Source: Desulfobacterales bacterium (lineage in GTDB: Bacteria; Desulfobacterota; Desulfobacteria; Desulfobacterales; 4be13). Taken from it: DNA of 8,690 nt. Shown here piece after piece: positions 1-6,941 of the stretch. The stretch lies in contig JAOZLU010000279.1 of NCBI GenBank assembly GCA_029934695.1, forward strand, positions 1 through 8,690, given 5' to 3'. Made by a program: the position numbers and the translations under genes. The notes beneath the pieces were generated by a model. That model was not told where the DNA came from. It did not search any database and saw only the letters and a list, made by a program, of their open reading frames with translations. Positions within the stretch are counted from its first letter, which is position 1; each line of letters opens with the position of its first letter.

Positions 1-30
1 GTTTATCTGCGTTTATCTGCGTTTATCTGC
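1..30. repeat. Tandem 10-bp repeat, three exact copies
   Basis: Three perfect head-to-tail copies of GTTTATCTGC occupy the first 30 bases, and the next bases (GGTTCATATC) look like a decayed further copy. The array touches the left edge, so its real length is unknown. It lies upstream of the large kinase gene, in non-coding DNA. Repeats of this short kind occur between genes in some Desulfobacterota and cyanobacteria. No function can be assigned from sequence. Confidence 0.85.
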
Positions 31-87
31 GGTTCATATCGGAAACCACAAAAACCATTAGAACCAGCAATATTTATCCAAATAACC
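31..87 (+). other. AT-rich leader of the kinase operon, no promoter resolved
   Basis: This short non-coding stretch separates the decamer repeat from the Shine-Dalgarno site of the first gene. It is AT-rich and probably carries part of the 5' untranslated leader. I see no convincing pair of -35 and -10 boxes at proper spacing, and no stable hairpin. The operon promoter may lie within this stretch, in the repeat, or to the left of the window. Confidence 0.4.
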
Positions 88-92
88 GAAGG
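88..92 (+). promoter_or_regulatory. Ribosome binding site of the large hybrid kinase
   Basis: The purine run GAAGG ends nine bases before the ATG at 102. This supports that ATG as the start, and the receiver domain begins about ten residues into the protein, as usual for a REC-first kinase. Confidence 0.65.
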
Positions 93-101
93 TAAAAAAT
101 A

Positions 102-3100
102 ATGAGACAGAATGAGCATAAGCATATAAAAATACTGATAATAGATGATGAACCGGTCAATCTGGGTGTTGTCAGCGGATGTTTACAAAAAGCCGGCTAT
201 CAATGTTCTGTCGCTTTAAATGGAAACACAGCCATGGAAAGAGCGGCGCGAATTAAACCGGATGTGATTTTACTGGATGTCAAAATGCCGGGTATGGATG
301 GTTTCGAAGTATGCCGCCGGCTGAAGCAAAACGAAAGCACACGGGATATTCCGGTTATATTTTTAACGGTGCTCGATGATATTGAAAGCAGGCGTCTGGG
401 ATTTGGCGCGGGCGTTGATTATATCAACAAGCCGGTTCAGAAAGAAGAACTGCTGGCACGGGTTGGCACACATTTGGAAAATTATCTGTATAAAAACAAA
501 CTGGAACAGGCAGTTGAGCGCAGGACCGCGGAACTGGAACACGCGAATAAAAGATTGTCAGAGGAAATCGCCGAACGCAAACAAGCTGAAACCGCGGCCG
601 GAGAATGCGAAAGGAAATATAAAGGCATCGTGAAAAATATGCAGGATGTCTTTTACAGAACAAATATGAAGAACGAGCTTGTGTTCGCCAGCCCCTCAGT
701 TCTGAATATGTTTGGCTACGATAGCATGGATGAAATAATCGGTGCGGATATTGGCCGGACATTCTATCTCAATCTACAAGACAGAGCCGCTTTTCTCGAT
801 CTGATACGCAAGGAGGGGCGAGTCATCCAGTACACCGACGTGATGAAACGGCGGGATGGCACGCCCGTCAATGTTGAAACAAACGCTCATCTCATTTTCG
901 ATCAGGATGGCAATCCGGTCGGGCTGGAAGGCGTGGTGCGCGACATCACCAAGCGCAAGCAGGCCGAGGAGGCACTGCGCGAGAGCGAGAAGAAATTGTA
1001 TACCCTTCTCAATGCTACTACAGATGTGGCGTTTCTCATTGAATCTGATGGAACATTTCTGGCGGTTAACGATGCTTTAGTTAGGAACTTTGGCAGGGGA
1101 AAAGAAGAACTTGTCGGCAAGTCTATGTTTGAATTTATTCATCCGGCGGAAATAGCCAAAGAAAGAAAGGCTATGTTACAAAAAATACTTGATTCTAAAA
1201 AGCCCTTGCGTTGGGAAGATGAGCATGCAGGAGGATATTTTGACAACTCTGTCTATCCGATTCTTGACGGTCATGGCAATGTGAAACAGATAGCAGCATT
1301 TGCCAGGGACATCACCGATCTCAAGCGGTCAAAGGAGGCGTTGCAGGAAAGTGAGGAATACTTCAGGACATTAATAGAAAATAGTCAGGATGTTGTGAGT
1401 ATTCTGGACAATATGGGGAATTCTCTCTATCGAAGTCCTTCTTATGAAAAACTCCACGGATATAAAACTCATAAAATTGCAGACAAGATTTTCAAATATA
1501 TCCATCCCGATGACAGGGAAAGAATATTGCAGCAGTTCAAAGCGTTTTTGGAAAAACCCGATGAGGTTGAACAATTTCATTGCAGGTATCTTCATAAAAA
1601 CCGAACATGGCGATATATCAGAGGAACCGCCAAAAATTTGCTTCACTCACCAATGATAAAAGGGACTGTTCTGAATTATCGGGATGTGACTGACCGCAGG
1701 CGGACAGAGGAAAAATTGCGACAGCGAGAAAATTATCTTTCCGCGCTGAACCAGGTCAAAGAAATTCTGCTTGCATCTGAATCGGAAAACACGTTTCAAC
1801 AGGTTGTCAATACTCTCGGTACTGTCTCAAATGCAAGCCGAACATACATTTTCATCAATCATACAGATGAAAACGGCAACCTTCTGACGAGCCAGAGAGC
1901 GGAATATTGCACTGAGGGGATCAGGCCGGAAACAGATAATCCCGAACTTCAAAATTTGGCGTATGATGAATTTTTCAAAAGATGGCACAGAACACTATCC
2001 CGGGGTGACATCATAAGCGGAAACATTACATATTTCCCGCAAACTGAAAAAGAATTTCTTGAACTTCAGGGTATAAAAGCCGTTCTTATTATTCCGATAA
2101 TGACGGAGGAAAAATTTATCGGGTTTATCGGGTTTGACAATTGTATTTCCGCAAAAGCATGGGGTTCGACAGAGCAGAATTTCCTGAGATCCGTCGCCCA
2201 TGACCTGGGGCAGTTCATAGCAAGAAGCAGATCGCAAAAGCAATTACACGCAGAATACCTCCGCTTCCAAACAACCACGGATGCAATTGATGCCGGCGTT
2301 TATGTAGCCGATATGCAGACGTATGAACTTCTGTTTCTCAACAAATACGGGAAACAATTTTGCTGTGACAGAATTGGCGAACAATGTTTTGCTGTGTTGC
2401 AAAACAGACAAACACCGTGTGATTTTTGTACGAATCATTTACTGCTTGATACAAACGGAAATCCCAAAGAGCCGTATGTGTGGGAATTTCAGAATACCCT
2501 GACACAACACTGGTATCAGTGCCGAGATCAGGCTATACGCTGGCCCGACGGAAGACTTGTCAAACTGGAAATTGCGACTGACATTACTGACCGCAAGCAG
2601 GCAGAGGAGGCGCTGCGGGCAAGTGAGGAAAAATACCGCTTGTTGACAGAAACAATGCAGGATGTTATTATCCGGCTTTCACCGGCAGGGGAATTATTAT
2701 ATGTCAGCCCGGCGGTTAAAGAATTTGGCGGCTATGATCCGGAAAGCGAAATCGGGGAAAATATGTCCAAATACTTTGAGCATGAAACAGACGTGATACG
2801 CGCCACTGAATTGCTTGCCCATATTTTAATAACCCGGCAAAGTGGAAACTTTGAATTTTTGTACAAGGCAAAAAACAAAGCGCCCTTCCCGGTTGAATAT
2901 ACCTATACCCCGATAATAGAAAATGACGAGGTGAACGCAATTCAACTGGTATTACGTGACATCACCAAGCGCAAGCGGGATGAAGAAGCTTTGGCAACAG
3001 AGAAACAGAGAATCGCCTCTATACTCCGAGGCACCAATGCGGGCACCTGGGAGTGGAATGTCCGGACCGGAGAGACCGTATTCAACGAACGATGGGCCGA

Positions 3101-5639
3101 GATCATCGGCTTCACCCTCGAAGAGATTTCCCCGGTGTCTATTGAAACCTGGACGAAATTTGCCCATCCCGATGATCTCAAAGTGTCAGACGAGTTATTG
3201 GAAAAACACTTTCATGGCGAATCAGAGTATTACGAGTGTGAAGCTCGTATGCGTCACAAGAATGGGAATTGGGTATGGGTGCTCGACCGAGGCAAAGTTG
3301 CGACGTGGACCAAAGACGGCAAACCCCTTCTGATATCCGGAACTCATCAAGACATCACCGAGCGCAAGCGGGTGGAAGAAGAATTGCAACGCGCCAAAGA
3401 AGCCGCGGATGCCGCTAACCTGGCCAAAAGCGAATTCCTCGCCAATATGAGTCATGAAATCCGCACCCCCATGAACGCGGTTGTCGGCATGAACCAGATG
3501 CTGATGCGAACGGAACTGAATGGCAGGCAGAAAGATTACGTCAATGAGGTTCACAACTCGTCCCGCCTGCTTCTCGGAATTATCAACGATATTCTGGATT
3601 TCTCCAAGATTGAGGCTGGCAAGCTGGAATTGGACCTGCACAATTTTCAGACAGATACACTGCTCGCTCAGATGAAATCCCTGTTTGGAACGGCTGCCGG
3701 AGACAAACACATTGATCTGTTTTTTCATGTGTCTCCCGATCTTCCCGACGCTCTGATTGGCGACTCTCTCCGTCTGGGGCAGGTGCTTGCCAATCTGTTG
3801 GGCAATGCCATAAAGTTTACGGAAGAAGGACTCGTCGAACTCTCCATTACCCGGGTAAGCGCATCTGAAGAATCGGCACATAATGATTCTCCGGAACCGG
3901 GCGTTTCAGAGCCGGGCAGTGAGGTCAGAGTCCGTTTTGAGGTGCGGGACACAGGCATCGGTCTGAGCGAGGAGCAGGCTGGCACACTGTTTCAGGCATT
4001 TTCCCAGGCCGACACGTCCACCACCCGAAAATACGGCGGCACCGGTTTGGGACTTGTCATCAGCAGCAGACTGACAGAACGCATGGGCGGCACTCTTGAG
4101 GTTGAATCCGCACCAGGAGAGGGCAGCACGTTTTTCTTCGAACTGAATCTTCCCGTGGGTGTGTCGAAGTTGTCAGAAACAGACTGGTCCGCACTGGATC
4201 TGCACAATGTGTTGGTGGCTGATGATCATCCCACGGCGCGCCGGATTCTTAGGGATATGCTGGAAAGCATGCAGGTTGTGGTGGAAGAGGCAGGGAGCGG
4301 AGCCGCAGCGATTGAAGCTGTAATTGCCGCTGACAAAGCCGGCAGACCCTTTGACCTCATTCTGCTGGACTGGAAAATGCCCGGAGAATTTGACGGCCCC
4401 GGTGTTGTCAGAAAGCTCGGTGAAATGCGGAATGCCAGTGAAGCGTACATGCGCCGCACATCGCTGTTTATCATCAGTGCCTACAGACAGGATGACCTTC
4501 CGGCTGACTGTCCCGCGTTTGACGCATTCCTTTCCAAGCCTGTCACCGCCTCGGATCTGTTTGATGCAATGTCCGAAGCCAAAGGCTGTGGACCAACGGT
4601 CTCAGCTGAGACGAACGAAATGGAAATTCCGGTACTGAAGGCTTACTCTGTTCTTCTCGTGGAAGACAACCGCCTGAATCAGAAGGTCGTCCTGAATATG
4701 CTTGAGGACACAGATATTGAAATTGTTATCGCCAACAACGGCAGAGAGGCATTGGAAACACTGAAAAAGCGACAGTTCGATCTGATCCTGATGGATCTGC
4801 AGATGCCGGTGATGGACGGATTCGAAGCGACCCGCCGCATTCGCAAGGATAATTCCGAACTGCCGATTATTGCCCTGTCCGCGGCTGCAATGGACGCTGA
4901 TCGCAGGAAATCAAAAGAGGCCGGAGCAGATTATCATATTGCCAAGCCCATTGACTGCGGCGAACTCTACACTGTATTATGTCGTTACTTGAAGAGCGAC
5001 AGGAAAAAGGCGCAATCCCGAACTCACGACTCGGTTTCAGCCTCGGCCCTCCCCGCATCTCTCAAGGGGTTTGATTTGCAAAAAGGGCTTAAATGCGCTA
5101 ATAATAACGCTGATTTTTACCATAAGATGCTCTTTAATTTCAAGGAATTGCTGGATGGCAAATTTTCAGATATCATGGAAAACTTGGACAGGGATGATAA
5201 GGAGGACGCACACCGGAAAACACACACACTTATGGGACTGGCGGCCACCTTAGGAGCTGTTCATCTCGCTGAAGCGGCAAATACTGTTAATCAGGCTTTA
5301 AAGGATGGCGCAGAAATTACCGAAGAGATGCGCAAAAAATTGCGGCAGAACATGGCTGAGGTGAAAATCGGACTGGCGGACCTGCCCCCGCTGCCGGGCA
5401 CCTGCATCGAGGCGGACCCGGAACAGGGCACAGCTGCCATGAAAGAGATACTCGGAATGCTGCGCAAAAACAGAATAGTTGACCAGAAGTTGCTGAAAAC
5501 AGTGGTTTACCATCTCAGGGAAACTGTGGGAGGAAACAAACCGGATGAATTCGGCAGGCTTGCTGACACTTTTGAACATGATGCGGCGGTTGCCTTGTTA
5601 TTGGAACTGGCCGCCAAAACAGGAGGAAAACTTTTATGA
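102..5639 (+). CDS. Multi-PAS/GAF hybrid sensor histidine kinase (REC-PAS3-GAF-PAS3-HisKA-HATPase-REC-REC-Hpt)
   Basis: Seen: an 1845-residue protein with no signal peptide or membrane segment, so cytoplasmic. Order: receiver about 9-125 (acidic D15/D16, phospho-site D59, K110); helical linker 128-168; PAS 170-290, 296-415 and 420-537; GAF 544-715; PAS 718-840 with clustered cysteines C754, C755, C762, C773, C776; PAS 842-962 and 966-1095; HisKA with H1118 in SHEIRTP; HATPase with N-box N1231/N1235, DTGIG at 1283-1287 and GGTGLGL at 1312-1318; receiver two (D1423, K1479); receiver three (D1565, K1615); Hpt-like domain around H1708; helical tail to the end. Most PAS domains end in a DIT-type PAC motif (D281, D403, D528, D827, D953, D1084). 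Family knowledge: such kinases autophosphorylate on His and pass phosphate His-Asp-His-Asp. Inferred: it integrates several soluble signals; the ligands cannot be read from sequence. The core catalytic motifs are intact; the Hpt motif is altered (HTLMG, not HxLKG). It overlaps the next gene by 4 bp. Confidence 0.95.
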   Translation: MRQNEHKHIKILIIDDEPVNLGVVSGCLQKAGYQCSVALNGNTAMERAARIKPDVILLDVKMPGMDGFEVCRRLKQNESTRDIPVIFLTVLDDIESRRLGFGAGVDYINKPVQKEELLARVGTHLENYLYKNKLEQAVERRTAELEHANKRLSEEIAERKQAETAAGECERKYKGIVKNMQDVFYRTNMKNELVFASPSVLNMFGYDSMDEIIGADIGRTFYLNLQDRAAFLDLIRKEGRVIQYTDVMKRRDGTPVNVETNAHLIFDQDGNPVGLEGVVRDITKRKQAEEALRESEKKLYTLLNATTDVAFLIESDGTFLAVNDALVRNFGRGKEELVGKSMFEFIHPAEIAKERKAMLQKILDSKKPLRWEDEHAGGYFDNSVYPILDGHGNVKQIAAFARDITDLKRSKEALQESEEYFRTLIENSQDVVSILDNMGNSLYRSPSYEKLHGYKTHKIADKIFKYIHPDDRERILQQFKAFLEKPDEVEQFHCRYLHKNRTWRYIRGTAKNLLHSPMIKGTVLNYRDVTDRRRTEEKLRQRENYLSALNQVKEILLASESENTFQQVVNTLGTVSNASRTYIFINHTDENGNLLTSQRAEYCTEGIRPETDNPELQNLAYDEFFKRWHRTLSRGDIISGNITYFPQTEKEFLELQGIKAVLIIPIMTEEKFIGFIGFDNCISAKAWGSTEQNFLRSVAHDLGQFIARSRSQKQLHAEYLRFQTTTDAIDAGVYVADMQTYELLFLNKYGKQFCCDRIGEQCFAVLQNRQTPCDFCTNHLLLDTNGNPKEPYVWEFQNTLTQHWYQCRDQAIRWPDGRLVKLEIATDITDRKQAEEALRASEEKYRLLTETMQDVIIRLSPAGELLYVSPAVKEFGGYDPESEIGENMSKYFEHETDVIRATELLAHILITRQSGNFEFLYKAKNKAPFPVEYTYTPIIENDEVNAIQLVLRDITKRKRDEEALATEKQRIASILRGTNAGTWEWNVRTGETVFNERWAEIIGFTLEEISPVSIETWTKFAHPDDLKVSDELLEKHFHGESEYYECEARMRHKNGNWVWVLDRGKVATWTKDGKPLLISGTHQDITERKRVEEELQRAKEAADAANLAKSEFLANMSHEIRTPMNAVVGMNQMLMRTELNGRQKDYVNEVHNSSRLLLGIINDILDFSKIEAGKLELDLHNFQTDTLLAQMKSLFGTAAGDKHIDLFFHVSPDLPDALIGDSLRLGQVLANLLGNAIKFTEEGLVELSITRVSASEESAHNDSPEPGVSEPGSEVRVRFEVRDTGIGLSEEQAGTLFQAFSQADTSTTRKYGGTGLGLVISSRLTERMGGTLEVESAPGEGSTFFFELNLPVGVSKLSETDWSALDLHNVLVADDHPTARRILRDMLESMQVVVEEAGSGAAAIEAVIAADKAGRPFDLILLDWKMPGEFDGPGVVRKLGEMRNASEAYMRRTSLFIISAYRQDDLPADCPAFDAFLSKPVTASDLFDAMSEAKGCGPTVSAETNEMEIPVLKAYSVLLVEDNRLNQKVVLNMLEDTDIEIVIANNGREALETLKKRQFDLILMDLQMPVMDGFEATRRIRKDNSELPIIALSAAAMDADRRKSKEAGADYHIAKPIDCGELYTVLCRYLKSDRKKAQSRTHDSVSASALPASLKGFDLQKGLKCANNNADFYHKMLFNFKELLDGKFSDIMENLDRDDKEDAHRKTHTLMGLAATLGAVHLAEAANTVNQALKDGAEITEEMRKKLRQNMAEVKIGLADLPPLPGTCIEADPEQGTAAMKEILGMLRKNRIVDQKLLKTVVYHLRETVGGNKPDEFGRLADTFEHDAAVALLLELAAKTGGKLL
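5621..5626 (+). promoter_or_regulatory. Internal Shine-Dalgarno for the second kinase
   Basis: AGGAGG lies inside the last codons of the upstream kinase gene, nine bases before the ATG at 5636. Together with the ATGA stop-start overlap it indicates translational coupling, so the two kinases should be made from one transcript, probably in linked amounts. Confidence 0.8.
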
Positions 5640-6865
5640 ACACAATTGAATGCCAGAAAAAAAACAGTGTGCTCATTGTTGATGATCAGTCGGAAAATAT
5701 CCATGCATTGGACAATATCATCAAAGAAGAATACGATACCCAGGCTGCGACCAGCGGAGTCAGAGCTTTGGAGATCGCTTCCGGAAACAATCCGCCGGAT
5801 ATGATCCTGCTGGATATTGTAATGCCTGAAATGGACGGATACGAGGTCTGCCGCAGGCTTAAAGCAGATGAGCAGACCCGTGACATTCCGGTGATCTTTG
5901 TGACTGCCAGAAATTCAGCCGAGGACGAGGAGTATGGTTTTAACCTCGGAGCTGCGGACTATATTTCCAAGCCTTTCCAACCTGCTGTTGTTCAGGTCAG
6001 AGTGAAAAGTCAGATGGAACGTAAACTGGCGGAGAAAAGACTGATCGAAGCGGCCCGCCTTCGTGAGGATGTGGAGCGCATCACCCGGCATGATCTCAAG
6101 ACACCGTTGAACGCCATCATCGGTTTTCCACGGGTCATGATGATGGATGACAACATCTCTGCGGAGCAACTGAAGTATCTTGAAATGATTGAGGAGTCAG
6201 GTCTGATAATGCTGAACATGATCAACCTCTCCCTGGACATGTTCAGAATGGAGAGGGGGATGTATCAGTTTGAACCTGTCCCGGTGAATGTGCTGCAGGT
6301 GATCCGCAAAGTCGTGGATGACACAGAATCACTTGCGACGATGAATAATCTGTCCGTTGCGATTCTGATCAGCGGAGAACCCGCAGGCAGTGAGGAAAGT
6401 TTCTCAGTTCAGGGGGAAACACTGCTCTGCTACTCCATGCTGGCAAATCTGATCAAAAACGCTTTCGAGGCATCACCCGCAGGGGAGCGTATTACGGTTG
6501 AACTAACGGAAGAGGAGGAGATTTCTGTCATCAGCATTCATAACAGAGGCACTGTGTCCCAAGATGTCCGGGACAGATTTTTTGACAAATACGTCACATC
6601 CGGCAAGAAAACCGGCACGGGACTCGGGACCTATTCGGCCCGGCTGATTGCCGAGATCCATGGAGGAAGCATTCATGTCGAGACATCGGAGGAGAAGGGA
6701 ACCACTGTGACAGTCCGGCTTCCGGGAAAGTTGCCGGTTGCAAAGGACAACCAGCGACCAGCACTGATACAGGAGATTTACAAACCCCCAGAGGTGCAGA
6801 GGCAAAGCGCGGGAAAACCTTCTCAGCACCTTTGTGAGATTTTTGAAGTGACACGTTTTTTCTGA
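5636..6865 (+). CDS. Response regulator-histidine kinase hybrid (REC-HisKA-HATPase)
   Basis: Seen: 409 residues with no membrane segment. An N-terminal receiver (about 11-128) has the VDDQ acidic pocket, phospho-site D60 and K112. A short coiled linker leads to HisKA with H152 in RHDLKTP. The HATPase domain has N-box N271/N275, an unusual G1 box reading HNRGT with N303 in place of the usual Asp, and an intact G2 box GTGLGT at 327-332. The domain ends near residue 368, followed by about 40 residues that match no domain I know. Family knowledge: REC-first kinases without sensor domains are often controlled by phosphorylation of their own receiver. Inferred: its input may be the Hpt-like domain of the upstream kinase, which overlaps it by 4 bp and whose N-terminal receiver is very similar. 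Its phosphate acceptor is not encoded here. The start is fixed by AGGAGG nine bases upstream. Confidence 0.93.
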   Translation: MNTIECQKKNSVLIVDDQSENIHALDNIIKEEYDTQAATSGVRALEIASGNNPPDMILLDIVMPEMDGYEVCRRLKADEQTRDIPVIFVTARNSAEDEEYGFNLGAADYISKPFQPAVVQVRVKSQMERKLAEKRLIEAARLREDVERITRHDLKTPLNAIIGFPRVMMMDDNISAEQLKYLEMIEESGLIMLNMINLSLDMFRMERGMYQFEPVPVNVLQVIRKVVDDTESLATMNNLSVAILISGEPAGSEESFSVQGETLLCYSMLANLIKNAFEASPAGERITVELTEEEEISVISIHNRGTVSQDVRDRFFDKYVTSGKKTGTGLGTYSARLIAEIHGGSIHVETSEEKGTTVTVRLPGKLPVAKDNQRPALIQEIYKPPEVQRQSAGKPSQHLCEIFEVTRFF

Positions 6866-6879
6866 GTGCCTGAAACAGT

Positions 6880-6908
6880 TTTACAGGGCCAGAAACCGGG
6901 CTGAAAAT
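6880..6908 (+). promoter_or_regulatory. Weak sigma-70-like promoter candidate
   Basis: TTTACA at 6880-6885 matches five of six bases of the -35 consensus. After 17 bases GAAAAT at 6903-6908 matches four of six bases of the -10 consensus. It would give the ATPase gene its own transcript. The -10 box lacks the first T, so this may be chance. Confidence 0.25.
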
Positions 6909-6910
6909 AA

Positions 6911-6924
6911 CCAATGACCAATGA
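6911..6924. repeat. Tandem heptamer CCAATGA, two copies
   Basis: Two exact head-to-tail copies of CCAATGA sit directly before the ribosome binding site of the ATPase gene. Similar heptamers, sometimes in longer runs, occur between genes in cyanobacteria and some other environmental bacteria. With only two copies the function, if any, is unknown. Confidence 0.6.
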
Positions 6925-6928
6925 CAAA

Positions 6929-6934
6929 AGGAGG
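6929..6934 (+). promoter_or_regulatory. Strong Shine-Dalgarno of the ATPase-nuclease gene
   Basis: AGGAGG within a longer AAAAGGAGG run ends seven bases before the ATG at 6942. This is close to ideal and fixes the start codon of the downstream gene. Confidence 0.85.
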
Positions 6935-6941
6935 CGACAAC

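Larger units (their letters stand above)
6866..6941 (+). other. 76-bp intergenic gap between second kinase and ATPase gene
   Basis: This is the only real gap between genes. It holds a weak promoter-like pair, a tandem heptamer and a strong ribosome site, listed separately. I find no GC-rich hairpin followed by a T-run, so there is no clear intrinsic terminator and read-through from the kinase operon into the ATPase gene is possible. Confidence 0.6.

Noticed and set aside
1..30. CRISPR array
   Set aside because: The copies are contiguous 10-mers with no spacers, and no cas gene is present.
2956..3333. A 125-codon + strand frame inside the large kinase
   Set aside because: It is a frame-shifted shadow of the sixth PAS region; the product is low in hydrophobic pattern and has no domain, and the main frame is uninterrupted.
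3222..3881. A 219-codon open frame on the minus strand
   Set aside because: It is antisense to the last PAS, HisKA and start of the HATPase domain of the large kinase, all strongly conserved on the + strand. The translation shows no known motif.
6542..6556. Second kinase as a dead pseudokinase because of the Asn in its G1 box
   Set aside because: The catalytic His, N-box and G2 box are intact and the surrounding sequence is well formed; I know of other kinases with an HNxG form, so a variant is more likely than loss of function.
6866..6910. Possible intrinsic terminator after the second kinase
   Set aside because: Short complementary pieces exist around the stop codon and in the gap, but none forms a GC-rich stem followed by a T-run.
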